Positions 1-10,691 of a stretch of 64,000 bases of DNA are shown here, piece by piece; positions within the stretch are counted from its first letter, which is position 1; each line of letters begins with the position of its first letter. Both the position numbers and the translations under genes were made by a program. The notes under the pieces are model-generated. The model was not told the DNA's origin. It saw only the letters and a program-made list of their open reading frames with translations, and did no database searches. The stretch covers positions 372,001 through 436,000 of the forward strand of contig NZ_JAAKXW010000002.1 of the NCBI RefSeq assembly GCF_011752045.1. Direction: 5' to 3'. The DNA is from Microbacterium hydrocarbonoxydans (lineage in GTDB: Bacteria > Actinomycetota > Actinomycetes > Actinomycetales > Microbacteriaceae).

Positions 1-697
1 GTTCGGCCAGCTCGCGATCGTGCTGCGCGACCGCGATGCCCGCACGCTGATCGTCTCGTTCGTGCTGCAGGCCGTCGCGATCGGCATGGTCCTCGGCGGG
101 GTCGTCTACGTGGCCCGCCATGTGGTGCACGACCCGGGCGTCGCGACGGTCGCGTTCCTGTGCTTCGTCGCCCCGGCCGTCGTCCTCACCCCGGCCTGGT
201 CGGCGCTGGGCCGCCGCATCGGCAAGAAGGGCGGCTTCGCGGTCGCGACCCTCGTGATGACCGCGGGCCTCGTCGCCCTGCTCTCGGCGCGCACCGGCGA
301 TCCCGTGCCGATGCTGATCGCCTCGGGTGTCGTCGGCGTCGGTTACGCAGGCGCACAGCTGTTCCCGCTCGCGATGCTGCCCGACCTCGCCGCGGAGGAC
401 GCGAAGCGCACCGGCACCAACCGGATCGGCATGATCTCAGGCGTCTGGTCGGGCTTCGAGCTGCTCGGGTATGCCCTGGGCCCGGCGGTGCTGGGTCTCG
501 TGCTCAGCATCGGCGGCTACGTCGCGACGACCGGCGCGGAGGTGGTGCAGTCGGACGCCGCGCAGTGGGCCATCGTGCTGGGCGTCTCGGTCATCCCCGC
601 CGTGCTCTGCGCGATCAGCCTCGTGCCGCTGTCGCGCTACCGCCTGGACGCGCGCCTGCGGGCCGAGGCGGCGACCGCGGGGAGGAGCCCCGCCTGA
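1..697 (+). CDS. MFS sugar:cation symporter, GPH-like (5' partial)
   Basis: C-terminal part of a membrane transporter; the frame is open to the left edge (it reads FGQLAIVLRDRD before the first internal GTG at 20), so the start lies outside the window. About six hydrophobic segments are visible, with a cytoplasmic loop RIGKKGG near residue 75 and a polar stretch EDAKRTGTNRIGMISG near 135 that resembles the DE..TG.R.EG-type loop of glycoside-pentoside-hexuronide symporters. The substrate cannot be told from this fragment. It converges with the Lrp-type regulator, with only seven bases between the two stop codons. Confidence 0.75.
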   Translation, partial: FGQLAIVLRDRDARTLIVSFVLQAVAIGMVLGGVVYVARHVVHDPGVATVAFLCFVAPAVVLTPAWSALGRRIGKKGGFAVATLVMTAGLVALLSARTGDPVPMLIASGVVGVGYAGAQLFPLAMLPDLAAEDAKRTGTNRIGMISGVWSGFELLGYALGPAVLGLVLSIGGYVATTGAEVVQSDAAQWAIVLGVSVIPAVLCAISLVPLSRYRLDARLRAEAATAGRSPA

Positions 698-704
698 CCG
701 GCGC

Positions 705-1697
705 CTACCAGCGCAGCGGCACGCGACCCGCCGAGCGCCCTTCGGCATCGAGCAAGTGCCCGTTGCGCTTGATGCTGCGCAGCACGGTCCAGCGGTCGAC
801 GACCTCCACGCCGTCACCCCACGCCTCCTCGATCGCCGGCAGGGCGGTGAGTGAGCGGGCGCGGACGCAGACGAACAGCGGCGCGCGACCGACGAGGATG
901 CCGACGCGATGCGCCTCCGGCAGCCGTGCGGCGTGCCCGGCCGCGGCCTCGGCATCCGTCGCGCGCGCCCACAGCACGGCGCCACGCCGGTAGCCGGCAG
1001 CGGGCATCGCGACGTCGCAGCCGAGCCGGAGGAGCCCGGCTGCGACGGCGCGGTCGACCGTGCGCCGCGCGGTCGCCTCCGAGACGCCGAGCATCTTCGC
1101 CACGGAGGCGGCCGGCATCCGCGGGTCCTCGTCGAGGGCCTCGGCCAGCTCGGCGACGATGTCGGGCCGAGGCGCCCGCGCCTCGTCGGGGCGGTTCGGG
1201 TCCCGCAGGGCCCGCTGCTGCTGGCGTGAGAGCACGCGCAGCCGCCACCCGGAGTCCTCCGCGGTGATCGCGGCCGCCACGTCCATCCGCCGCACCCGGG
1301 CGCCGAGCGCGGCGATCTCGCGCACGCGCTCCCCGAGCTGGGCGAGCCCGCCGGAGGAGGCCACGAGCACGAGGCAGCCGGCCGAGGTCTCGTCCGCGCT
1401 CAGCACCCACGGCAGGGCGGAGACACGGTCGATCACGTCCGGCGTCGTGCGCGGATCGAGGAGCACGACGGCGACGTCCGTCGACGACGACCAGCGCTCC
1501 GGAGTCGGCCACGCGGTGAGCCACGCCGTCGACTCGTCGCGAAGCGCCTGCCAGTGTCGGGCGACGGTGGCCGCGTCCGCTCCGACGGCGGCGGCGACCC
1601 GCGTCCACGGGGCGCGGGCGTCGATCTGCAGCGCGTGCACGATGGCGAGGTCGAGCTCGCCGAGCATCCGGGCGTCGCCGTCGTCGAGTGGTGCCAT
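705..1697 (-). CDS. Lrp/AsnC-type regulator with two HTH segments
   Basis: DNA-binding regulator of 330 residues, about twice the usual Lrp length. An AsnC-type helix-turn-helix sits at residues 13-60 (LDLAIVHALQIDARAPWTRVA), then a ligand/assembly-like region, then a second HTH near 195-250 (MPAASVAKMLGVSEATARR) and a second C-terminal domain. This tandem architecture occurs in actinobacterial Lrp proteins. I start at MAPLDDGD; a longer frame reaches 1820 but runs through the divergent promoter. The gene is divergent from the M28-like gene and an inverted repeat lies between them, so it probably controls that operon. The effector is unknown. Confidence 0.8.
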   Translation of the reverse strand: MAPLDDGDARMLGELDLAIVHALQIDARAPWTRVAAAVGADAATVARHWQALRDESTAWLTAWPTPERWSSSTDVAVVLLDPRTTPDVIDRVSALPWVLSADETSAGCLVLVASSGGLAQLGERVREIAALGARVRRMDVAAAITAEDSGWRLRVLSRQQQRALRDPNRPDEARAPRPDIVAELAEALDEDPRMPAASVAKMLGVSEATARRTVDRAVAAGLLRLGCDVAMPAAGYRRGAVLWARATDAEAAAGHAARLPEAHRVGILVGRAPLFVCVRARSLTALPAIEEAWGDGVEVVDRWTVLRSIKRNGHLLDAEGRSAGRVPLRW

Positions 1698-1701
1698 GTG
1701 A

Positions 1702-1740
1702 CGAATCGTACGCATCAGAGCATCCGTACTGAAGGATTCG
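1702..1740. promoter_or_regulatory. Candidate operator of the divergent Lrp-type regulator
   Basis: Inverted repeat CGAATC (1702-1707) and GATTCG (1735-1740), centred in the gap between the regulator start and the M28-like gene start. It contains CGTACG and a second CGTACT. The symmetry is imperfect inside the arms. The position suits an autoregulator that also controls the divergent gene. Confidence 0.4.
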
Positions 1741-1785
1741 ATGCGCATGGCGCGGCACAACCGCGGTCTCCCTAGCCTCGAGGGC

Positions 1786-3207
1786 ATGAGCATGACCGAA
1801 GACGCGATCATGGCGACCATCGAGGATCTCGTCGCGATGGCGCCGCGGGCGACCGGCTCGCCGGGCGGCGCCGCGGCGGCCGGCTACGTCGAGCGGCGGT
1901 TCGCCGCGGCCGGGCTGACCACCGAGGTGCTCGAGGTCCCGTCGTTCTCCTGGCGGGCCGGCACCTGTGCGGTCAGCGTCGGGGGCGAATCCGTCGCCTG
2001 CGCGCCGATCCTGCACTCGGCGCTTCCGGCGCATGACTGGACGGGCGCCGCGGAGCACCGGATCGAGGCGCGGGTCGTCGACATCGGCGACGGGCGGGTG
2101 CGCCGGCACGACGTCCGCGGCGCGATCGTGCTGTTCGACCTGACCTTCGACATGACGGTGGCGCACTCGCTGCCGCTCACGCTCTTCCTGCACGACCCCG
2201 GCCGGCGGGTGCTGCGCCGCGAGGTGCTCGGCAGCCGCAACCCGTATGTCACCTCCCTCGCCCGCACGATGACCGAGGCGGCGGCGGCCGGCGCAGTGGG
2301 CGTGATCGGCGTGCTCCGCGACTACCCGGACTCCCGGAACTACCACAACGAGTACTACCGGCGGACGCTCTTCCCCCTGCCCGGCGCCTGGGTCACGCGC
2401 GCCGAGGGCGCGCGTCTGCGACGGCTCCTGCGGGGCGCATCCGCCGCTCGGCTCACCCTCGACGTCACCCGCACCGAGGTCGTCTCGCGCACCGTGATCG
2501 GCATGCTCCCCGGCCGCACGACGGATGCCGTGATGATCCAGTCCCACCACGACTCGATCGGCCCCGGCGCCGTGGAGGACGCCTCCGGCACCGCCGAGGT
2601 GATCGCCCTCGCCGAGCACTACGGGGCGGCGGCCGCGGCGGGAGCGACGCGTGAGAAGACGCTGCTGTTCGTCACCTTCGACACGCACTTCACGGGCTAC
2701 CAGGCGCACCGCGAGTTCGCCAGGAGGCACGTGCTCTCCCCCGGCGCCCCGTGGAACATCGTGCTGAACGCCACGATCGAGCACATCGGGCTCCGCGCGG
2801 TCGAGGGCGCGGACGGCGGGTTCGCGTCCACAGGGGAGACCGAGCCGCGCGGTATCTTCGTCAACGTGAATCCGGCGTTCACCGGGCGGATCGGCCGCGC
2901 CGTGCGGCGGCAAGGCCTGCACGGCACGAGCCTCCTCGGCGCCGGGCTGCTCGAGTTCCTCGCCTCCGGCATCCCCACCGACGCCTCGTTCACGTTCGTC
3001 TCGGGCGTGCCCACCGTCAGCCTCATCTCCGGCCCGCTGTACCTCTACGACGACGCCGACACGATCGACCGGATCGACCGCGGCCAGCTCGTTCCGGTCG
3101 CCCGGTTCTTCGCCGACGTCGTCGACGACGCCGAGCGGCGGGACGGACGGATGCTCGGCACGATGCCCGCCGCGCTGCGTCGGCTCCTGCCGCGGGGGCG
3201 CTGGTGA
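1786..3207 (+). CDS. M28-family peptidase-like protein with altered metal ligands
   Basis: Predicted cytoplasmic protein of 473 residues with the M28 aminopeptidase fold: a lid/PA-like insertion around residues 80-240, then MIQSHHDSIGPGAVEDASG near 260, the core beta strands, and GVPTVSLISGP plus DADTID at the C-terminus. The HxD motif (HHD) is present, but the catalytic Glu-Glu pair expected after the next strand reads FDTHFTG, the NLDM-type Asp reads NATIEH, and the late zinc His is not evident. It may hydrolyse a peptide or amide with a changed metal site, or be non-catalytic. The start at 1786 is supported by TAGCCT (1773-1778) seven bases upstream (leaderless); ATG 1792 has GAGGG at good spacing. 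The next gene overlaps by four bases. Confidence 0.7.
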   Translation: MSMTEDAIMATIEDLVAMAPRATGSPGGAAAAGYVERRFAAAGLTTEVLEVPSFSWRAGTCAVSVGGESVACAPILHSALPAHDWTGAAEHRIEARVVDIGDGRVRRHDVRGAIVLFDLTFDMTVAHSLPLTLFLHDPGRRVLRREVLGSRNPYVTSLARTMTEAAAAGAVGVIGVLRDYPDSRNYHNEYYRRTLFPLPGAWVTRAEGARLRRLLRGASAARLTLDVTRTEVVSRTVIGMLPGRTTDAVMIQSHHDSIGPGAVEDASGTAEVIALAEHYGAAAAAGATREKTLLFVTFDTHFTGYQAHREFARRHVLSPGAPWNIVLNATIEHIGLRAVEGADGGFASTGETEPRGIFVNVNPAFTGRIGRAVRRQGLHGTSLLGAGLLEFLASGIPTDASFTFVSGVPTVSLISGPLYLYDDADTIDRIDRGQLVPVARFFADVVDDAERRDGRMLGTMPAALRRLLPRGRW

Positions 3208-4271
3208 CCGGGGCCCCGATGACCGGGCCGCTCGCGAAGGGCTGCGTCGTCTCCTTCCCGGCGACCGGCATCGACGGGGAGCCGCAGGAGCAGACCGGAC
3301 TGATCCATCTGCCGTCTGCGGCGCCGCCGCGGGGCGGGTTCCCGGTCGTCGTGTACGGCCACATGACCACCGGCGGCTCGCCCCGCTCCGCACCCAGCAC
3401 CGGTGATCCCGAGCATCCGGAGTGGCGGCGGATGTCGCAGGGCGATGCGCTGTGCGCCGCCCTCGTCACCCGTGGCATCGCGGTGCTCCGCCCGGACTAC
3501 GAGGGCATCGGGGGCCCCGGCATCCACCCGTATCTGATCGGGGCGTCGCTGGCGGCGTCGATGACCGGGATGATGCGGGCGCGGGACTCGTTCGCAGCGG
3601 ATCTGGGCGACGACTGGGTCGCCGCCGGGCACTCCGAGGGGGCTGTGGCCGCGCTGCACGCCTCGGTGGCATCGGAGCCCGACCGTCGCTCACGACTCCT
3701 CGGCACCGCGGCGTTCGCGCCCGTCACACGCATGGACGTGAGCATCGGGCTCGCCCGGCGCGCGCCGGGGCGCTTCCCCGGATCGGGGGTGGTCTCGGCG
3801 CTGATCGCGCTGATGCTGCGCGGCGCCGCCACGACCGACGAACGGATGCGGGCGCTCCTCGCCGCCGACGGGCTCGGCGCCGCGGCGTCCGCCGTATGGC
3901 GTGATCTCGACCGGCTCACCCTCACCGAGCTCGCCGCGTCCCGCTCCTGGGGCGGGATCGCGCCGGGCCGCATCGGCGGTGCTTCCGGTCGTGAGCTGTT
4001 CGCGCGGCTCGACGCCTCGTTCCGGGCGAACGAGGTGGTCGCGCTCCGAGGCTTCCGCGCCCCCGTACGCGTCGACGCCGCCCGATTCGACGAGGTGGCT
4101 CCCGCTCCCCTCTCCGGCCGCCTGCTGCGCGCCTACCGCGCCGCGGGCGTCGACCTCACGAGCCGCTGGTGGCCCACGCACCACTCCGGGACGATGCATC
4201 CGCAGCACGCCCCGTCAGAAGCCGCGGACTGGATCGCGGCCCGGTTCGCATCGCGCCGACGCCCCATCTGA
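3204..4271 (+). CDS. Alpha/beta hydrolase, secretory-lipase-like
   Basis: Serine hydrolase of about 355 residues. The strand VVVYGHMTTGG holds the oxyanion region, the nucleophile elbow is AAGHSEGAVAAL (G-H-S-E-G), a candidate acid lies in ARFDEVAPAPLSG, and the His is in WWPTHHSGTMHP. The order matches the fungal/bacterial LIP-type lipase family. No signal peptide is visible, so it is probably cytoplasmic despite the family name. GTG 3204 overlaps the stop of the M28-like gene (GTGA); ATG 3219 is the alternative. Co-expression with a peptidase-like gene suggests a joint role in breaking an ester/amide substrate, which I cannot name. Confidence 0.72.
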   Translation: MTGAPMTGPLAKGCVVSFPATGIDGEPQEQTGLIHLPSAAPPRGGFPVVVYGHMTTGGSPRSAPSTGDPEHPEWRRMSQGDALCAALVTRGIAVLRPDYEGIGGPGIHPYLIGASLAASMTGMMRARDSFAADLGDDWVAAGHSEGAVAALHASVASEPDRRSRLLGTAAFAPVTRMDVSIGLARRAPGRFPGSGVVSALIALMLRGAATTDERMRALLAADGLGAAASAVWRDLDRLTLTELAASRSWGGIAPGRIGGASGRELFARLDASFRANEVVALRGFRAPVRVDAARFDEVAPAPLSGRLLRAYRAAGVDLTSRWWPTHHSGTMHPQHAPSEAADWIAARFASRRRPI

Positions 4272-4276
4272 GGCGC

Positions 4277-4333
4277 GACGCCCCACCTGGCGGACGCCGT
4301 TCAAGTGGGGCGTCGGCGCGCAGGTGGGGCGTC
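4277..4333. terminator. Long-loop hairpin between convergent genes
   Basis: Perfect 13-bp arms GACGCCCCACCTG (4277-4289) and CAGGTGGGGCGTC (4321-4333). Two partial copies of the same phrase add a second possible pairing: GACGCCCCATCTG at 4258-4270, the end of the hydrolase gene, and AGTGGGGCGTC at 4304-4314. It lies between the hydrolase and clpB stops and can serve both directions. Confidence 0.55.
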
Positions 4334-4346
4334 GCGGTGGAGGATG

Positions 4347-6563
<2,217 letters not shown>

Positions 6564-6625
6564 GCGTTCCTCCTGAGGAGACTCCTTCTGGTCGTTCGCC
6601 GGCGACCGGTGCGGCCCTCCGGAAC

Positions 6626-6652
6626 AAAGTTGAGTGTTGTTGACTCAACTTT
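6626..6652 (-). promoter_or_regulatory. HAIR element (HspR operator) upstream of clpB
   Basis: Perfect 10-bp inverted repeat AAAGTTGAGT-N7-ACTCAACTTT. Its core TTGAGT-N7-ACTCAA matches the HspR-associated inverted repeat CTTGAGT-N7-ACTCAAG known from Streptomyces and mycobacteria. It lies 63 bp before the clpB start, so repression by HspR and heat induction are expected. No hspR is in the window. Confidence 0.88.
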
Positions 6653-6699
6653 ACTCCTGAGGCCTCTCCCCCGTCAACGCCGAAACCCCCGAATGCCGT

Positions 6700-6739
6700 C
6701 GAGACCCCCAGCTGTCCGCGTGAACAGGTGGGGGTCTCG
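6700..6739. terminator. Long-loop hairpin downstream of allB
   Basis: Arms CGAGACCCCC (6700-6709) and GGGGGTCTCG (6730-6739), extended by AGCTGT/ACAGGT. A further same-sense partial (CGAAACCCCCGAATG) lies just left and a further inverted partial (AGACAGGGGTCTCAG) just right, the same two-direct-two-inverted layout as the hairpin at 4277-4333 but with a different sequence. It probably terminates the allantoin operon before the clpB promoter. Confidence 0.5.
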
Positions 6740-6765
6740 GTGGCAGACAGGGGTCTCAGCGACTG

Positions 6766-6795
6766 CGACGGATCACTCCGCGACGGATCACTCCG
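6766..6795. repeat. Tandem 15-bp duplication at the 3' end of allB
   Basis: CGACGGATCACTCCG occurs twice without spacing (6766-6780 and 6781-6795). The right copy contains the allB stop codon, so the left copy duplicates the end of the gene outside the coding region. Most likely replication slippage. Confidence 0.8.
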
Positions 6796-8188
6796 CGTCG
6801 GTCATGCCGCGGCGCAGCAGCCGGCCGCGCGGGGTCTCGAAGTCGATGACCTCGCCGTGCAGCCACGTCCTGCGCACGACGCCGGCGAGCGCCTTGCCGT
6901 GGTACGGGGTGAGCGGGTTCTTGTGGTGCAGCTTCTTCACGTCCACGACGTAGGCGTCGTCGGCCGCGAAGATCGAGAAGTCCGCGTCGTAGCCGGGGGC
7001 GATGCGGCCCTTGCCGGTGAGGCCGGCGAACTGCGCGGGGCGCTCGCTCATCCACGACACGACGGTCTCCAGCTCGAGGCCGCGCTGACGCGCCTCGGTC
7101 CAGATCAGCGACAGGCCGAGCTGCAGCGAGGCGACGCCGCCCCATGCCACGGCGAAGTCGCCGTTCTCCAGGTCCTTGAGGTCGAGGGTCGAGGGCGAGT
7201 GGTCCGACACGATGAAGTCGATCGTGCCGTCCTCCAGGCCCTGCCAGAGCAGCTCGCGGTTGCCCGCCTCGCGGATCGGCGGGCAGCACTTGAACTGCGT
7301 GGCGCCGTGCGGGATCTCCTCGGCCGTCAGGGTGAGGTAGTGCGGGCAGGTCTCGACCGTGAGCTTCAGTCCGTCCTGCTTCGCCGAGCGCAGCATCGGC
7401 AGCGCATCCGAGGACGACAGGTGCAGGATGTGCGCCCGGCCGCCGGTCCAGCGGGCACGCTCGATGACCTCGGCGATGGCGAGGTTCTCCGCACCGCGCG
7501 GACGGGACGCGAGGAACTTGCTGTAGTCGTCGCCCTCCGGCTGCGGGGCGCGGTCGATCGCACGGGAGTCCTCGGCGTGCACGATCATGACCGAGTCGAA
7601 GTTCGCGAGCTCGCGCATGTCCGTCTCGAGCTCGTCCGCGTCCAGCGGCGGGAACTCGTCCACGCCGGAGTGCAGCAGGAAGCACTTGAAGCCGAAGACG
7701 CCGGCGTCGTGCAGCGGGCGCAGGTCCGCGGTGTTGCCGGGCACGGCGCCACCCCAGAAGCCCACGTCGACGTGCGTCTGCCCCTTCGCCGCCTCGCGCT
7801 TGACGTTCAGCGCCTCGACGCTGACGGTCGGCGGGATGCTGTTCAGCGGCATGTCGACGATGGTCGTCACGCCGCCTGCCGCGGCGGCGCGGGTCGCCGA
7901 CGCGAAGCCCTCCCACTCGGTGCGGCCGGGCTCGTTGACGTGCACGTGCGTGTCGACCAGGCCCGGGATGAGCGTCTCGTCCTCGCCGAGCTCGATGATC
8001 TCGGCACCGTCGAGGTTGTTGCCCAGCGGCTGCATCGCGACGATGACGCCGTTCCGGACGCCGACCTCCCGCGGACGGATGCCGGCGCTGGTGAGCACGC
8101 GCTCACCGCGGATCACCAGGTCGTAGTGCTCGCCCGTCGGGTCGAGCGATGCGCCTGCGGCATCCTGCTTCTCGTTCTCCTGCGACAT
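6788..8188 (-). CDS. allB: Allantoinase
   Basis: Hydrolyses the hydantoin ring of allantoin to allantoate (EC 3.5.2.5), a cytoplasmic amidohydrolase with a binuclear metal site. The 466-residue length fits. Visible ligands: [17 protein letters not shown] near 80 (HxH), the presumed carbamylated Lys in [15 protein letters not shown], His in VIVHAEDS, His in [11 protein letters not shown] and Asp in VSDHSPS. The FKCFL and DEFP context is typical of allantoinases rather than dihydropyrimidinases. It is the last gene of the operon NCS1 permease, racemase-fold protein, allB. The 77-bp gap before it has no obvious promoter. Confidence 0.94.
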   Translation of the reverse strand: MSQENEKQDAAGASLDPTGEHYDLVIRGERVLTSAGIRPREVGVRNGVIVAMQPLGNNLDGAEIIELGEDETLIPGLVDTHVHVNEPGRTEWEGFASATRAAAAGGVTTIVDMPLNSIPPTVSVEALNVKREAAKGQTHVDVGFWGGAVPGNTADLRPLHDAGVFGFKCFLLHSGVDEFPPLDADELETDMRELANFDSVMIVHAEDSRAIDRAPQPEGDDYSKFLASRPRGAENLAIAEVIERARWTGGRAHILHLSSSDALPMLRSAKQDGLKLTVETCPHYLTLTAEEIPHGATQFKCCPPIREAGNRELLWQGLEDGTIDFIVSDHSPSTLDLKDLENGDFAVAWGGVASLQLGLSLIWTEARQRGLELETVVSWMSERPAQFAGLTGKGRIAPGYDADFSIFAADDAYVVDVKKLHHKNPLTPYHGKALAGVVRRTWLHGEVIDFETPRGRLLRRGMTDAE

Positions 8189-8265
8189 GTCGCTCTTCCC
8201 TTCTTCCGGCGCCTTCGCCGGGCCGTGTGTGATGTGGTGGTGTCTGTTCTGGATTATCCGCGAGT

Positions 8266-8991
8266 TCAGCGGGCGGCGGACGGGAATCCGGTGATCCGCT
8301 TCGGGCGGGGCGGGGCGTAGGTGCGCACCTTCGAGGTGGTGAGTCCGAGGCGCACGAGGCTCTCGGCGACCGCGACGGCCGCCTGCACGCCGTCGACGAC
8401 GGGCACGCCGCAGAGCTCGACGACGCGATCCTTCAGCTCGGCCATGCCGCCGCAGCCGAGCACGATGACCTCGGCGCGGTCCTCCTCCACGGCCCGCTGC
8501 GCCTCGGAGGCGATGGCCTCCACCGCGCGCTCCGGGTCGGACTCGAGCTCGAGCACGCCGAGCCCGGAGGAGCGCACCGAGGCGCAGCGGTCGTGCAGGC
8601 CGCCGAGGATCAGGCGGTCCTCGATCAGCGGCACCGTGCGGTCGAGCGTGGTGACGACCGAGTAGGTGCGGCCCAGGTACATGGCGGTGGACGCGGCCGC
8701 CTCCGTGATGTCGACGACGGGCACCGAGAGCAGCTCCTGCAGCCCCTCCCGGCCGTGCTCTCCGTAGCCGGCCTGGATGACGGCGTCGTACTCGCCCTCG
8801 TACCGGACGACCTTGTCCATCACGGCGATGGCGGCGAGATAGCTCTCGAAGTTGCCCTCGCAGGAGTCGGCTCCGAAGTCCGGGGTGAGGCCGATGATCT
8901 CGGTTCCCGGCGAGGCGGCCGCACGGGCCGCCTCGGCGATCGCCTCGGTCATCGTCTCGGTCGTGTTCACATTGGCGACGAGGATGCGCAT
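8266..8991 (-). CDS. Asp/Glu/hydantoin-racemase-fold protein, one-cysteine variant
   Basis: Protein of 241 residues from the family that includes hydantoin and allantoin racemases; its place between an allantoin-type permease and allantoinase suggests it acts on allantoin. The C-terminal catalytic Cys is visible in [12 protein letters not shown]. The N-terminal catalytic Cys, normally in an ACFGDPG-like segment, is replaced: the matching stretch reads AGYGEHG. Two-base racemization would need both cysteines; the Gly plus single Cys arrangement resembles arylmalonate decarboxylase. Cys in GADSCEGNF is elsewhere. Start chosen at MRILVANVN, with GGAAGG upstream; the open frame runs further upstream into the permease gene without support. 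Confidence 0.8.
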   Translation of the reverse strand: MRILVANVNTTETMTEAIAEAARAAASPGTEIIGLTPDFGADSCEGNFESYLAAIAVMDKVVRYEGEYDAVIQAGYGEHGREGLQELLSVPVVDITEAAASTAMYLGRTYSVVTTLDRTVPLIEDRLILGGLHDRCASVRSSGLGVLELESDPERAVEAIASEAQRAVEEDRAEVIVLGCGGMAELKDRVVELCGVPVVDGVQAAVAVAESLVRLGLTTSKVRTYAPPRPKRITGFPSAAR

Positions 8992-9010
8992 GTTCGTGCT
9001 GCCTTCCGGG

Positions 9011-10540
9011 TCAGTGGGTCGGGGTGACGGCGATGTCGCCCGCCTCGACATCGTGGAACGGGCCGCGGCGGTCGGCGAGGACGCCGTACACGATCGCGCC
9101 GAGGCCTGCGGCGAGGAACCAGGAGAACTGGCTGACCACCTGGAACGCCGGGACGAAGGTGAGGAGGAGGGCGATCACGCCGGAGATCACCAGGGCGATG
9201 ACGGCGCGGGGGTTGAAGCCGCGCGTGTAGTGGTATTCGCCGGTGGCGTGCTCGGAGTACAGGTCGGGGATGTTGATCCGCTGCTTCCGGATGAGCCAGT
9301 AGTCCACCATGATGATGCCGAACAGCGGACCGAGCAGGGCGCCGAGGCCGTTCAGGAAGATGCCGATCACGACGGGCGAGTTGTAGAGGTTCCAGGGCAG
9401 GATGACGAGCCCGATGACCGCCGAGATCAGCGCCGCCCTGCGGAAGTTCAGCCGCTTCGGGAACAGGTTGGTCAGCGCGTAGGTCGGGGCGACGAAGTTC
9501 GCCATCAGGTTCACCGCGATGGTGAGGACGATGAGGGCGAGCGAGGCCAGCACGAGCAGCAGCGTGTTCGGGATCGCGGCGACGACGTCGGCGGGCGAGC
9601 CGATGGCCTGGCCGTTGACCGTGAACGAGCCGCCGGCGAGGATCACGACGATGAGCCCGAAGAAGAGCATGTTGATCGGGATGCCCCAGAAGTTGCCCTT
9701 GATGATGGCCTTCTTCGAGCGGGCTCCGCGGGTGAAGTCGCAGAAGTTGAGCACGAAGGTTCCGTAGATCGCGACCCAGGCGGATGCTCCGCCGAGCATG
9801 TTGAGCCAGAGCTCGACGCCGGTGAGCGGCGCGTCGTTGGACCAGGAGATCTGGAAGTCGGCCTGCACGAGCACCCAGACGGCCAGCGCCACGAAGGTCG
9901 CGAGGATGATCGGGCCGGCGAAGGCCTCGTACTTGCGGATCATCTCCATGCCGTAGCTGACGATGATCGACTGCACGACCCAGAGGGCGAGGAAGGTGAT
10001 CCAGCCGAGCGCGGAGAGGCCGAGGAACGCGCCCTCCTGCAGGCCGGCGGCGCCGGGGATGAGCGCGAGGATGACGACCTGCAGCACCTGCGAGGCGAGG
10101 TACGTCTGGATGCCGAACCAGGCGATGGCGACGCCGCCGCGGAGCAGGGCGGGGATCTGGGCGCCGTGGATTCCGAAGCTGATGCGGCTCATGACGGGGA
10201 ACGGCACGCCCGTCTTCTCCCCCATGAACCCGGACAGGGTGAGCAGGAGGAACAGGAACAGGGCGCCGAAGGAGAGCGAGCCCAGGATGGCGCCGCCGCT
10301 CATGCCGAGCGAGAACAGTCCGATCGCCCAGACGTAGTTGCCCAGGCTGTGGACATCGTTCGCCCACAGGGCGAAGATGCTGTAGGCGTGCCAGTGGCGG
10401 CCCTCGCGCGTGGTCGGAGCGAGGTCGCTGTTGTAGAGGCGCGGACTGATGCCGGCCTGCACCGCGATGAGGGCCGACGGTGCTTCGTCGAGTCCCTCGG
10501 AGCGGCGGCTCGGGATGTGTACGTACTCTTCAGCGGACAT
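9011..10540 (-). CDS. NCS1-family permease, probable allantoin transporter
   Basis: Membrane symporter of 509 residues with about twelve hydrophobic helices of the NCS1 (nucleobase:cation symporter-1) family. It begins with a soluble N-terminus (SEGLDEAPSALIAVQAGISPRLYN), and helix 1 carries WANDVHSLGNYVWAIGL. It resembles PucI/AllW-type allantoin permeases, and the two genes behind it in the operon act on allantoin, so allantoin (or hydantoin) uptake is the best inference. The racemase-fold gene starts 19 bases after the stop. The operon begins at the tandem-box promoter at 10586-10650. Confidence 0.85.
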   Translation of the reverse strand: MSAEEYVHIPSRRSEGLDEAPSALIAVQAGISPRLYNSDLAPTTREGRHWHAYSIFALWANDVHSLGNYVWAIGLFSLGMSGGAILGSLSFGALFLFLLLTLSGFMGEKTGVPFPVMSRISFGIHGAQIPALLRGGVAIAWFGIQTYLASQVLQVVILALIPGAAGLQEGAFLGLSALGWITFLALWVVQSIIVSYGMEMIRKYEAFAGPIILATFVALAVWVLVQADFQISWSNDAPLTGVELWLNMLGGASAWVAIYGTFVLNFCDFTRGARSKKAIIKGNFWGIPINMLFFGLIVVILAGGSFTVNGQAIGSPADVVAAIPNTLLLVLASLALIVLTIAVNLMANFVAPTYALTNLFPKRLNFRRAALISAVIGLVILPWNLYNSPVVIGIFLNGLGALLGPLFGIIMVDYWLIRKQRINIPDLYSEHATGEYHYTRGFNPRAVIALVISGVIALLLTFVPAFQVVSQFSWFLAAGLGAIVYGVLADRRGPFHDVEAGDIAVTPTH

Positions 10541-10585
10541 CTTTGGCCCTTCCTTGACGACGACGTCAGGTCTGTGAAGATTCTA

Positions 10586-10650
10586 TTCCAGAAAGTGGAA
10601 AAGTAATTTCGGGATGTAGAGATCAAATCATATGACAAATCACTTGTCAA
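10586..10650 (-). promoter_or_regulatory. Promoter with tandem IclR-type boxes (NCS1-allB operon)
   Basis: Boxes TTCCAGAAAGTGGAA (10586-10600) and TTTCGGGATGTAGAG (10607-10621), starts 21 bp apart. On the minus strand TTGACA (10650-10645) is followed after 17 bases by TTTGAT, next to the right box, so a bound repressor would cover the transcription start. Same layout as eight other sites in the window. Confidence 0.65.
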
Positions 10651-10659
10651 TGGTTTTGG

Positions 10660-10681
10660 GCGGGGCTCCGAGGAGCCCCGC
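10660..10681. terminator. Terminator hairpin after glycerate kinase gene
   Basis: GCGGGGCTCC-GA-GGAGCCCCGC, perfect 10-bp arms with a very short loop, 11 bases beyond the glycerate kinase stop. It lies just upstream of the NCS1-allB promoter and so separates the two operons. Confidence 0.7.
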
Positions 10682-10691
10682 TGAGCACACC

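Noticed and set aside
814..3393. 859-residue open frame on the minus strand across the regulator and M28-like gene
   Set aside because: It runs antisense to or out of frame with two genes that have clear families, is extremely Arg/Gly/Ala-rich, and is a usual by-product of very high GC.
8852..10606. 584-residue plus-strand frame, rich in Glu, Asp and Gly, opposite the NCS1 permease
   Set aside because: A complement of membrane-helix codons often reads as an acidic low-complexity protein; the permease is clear on the other strand.
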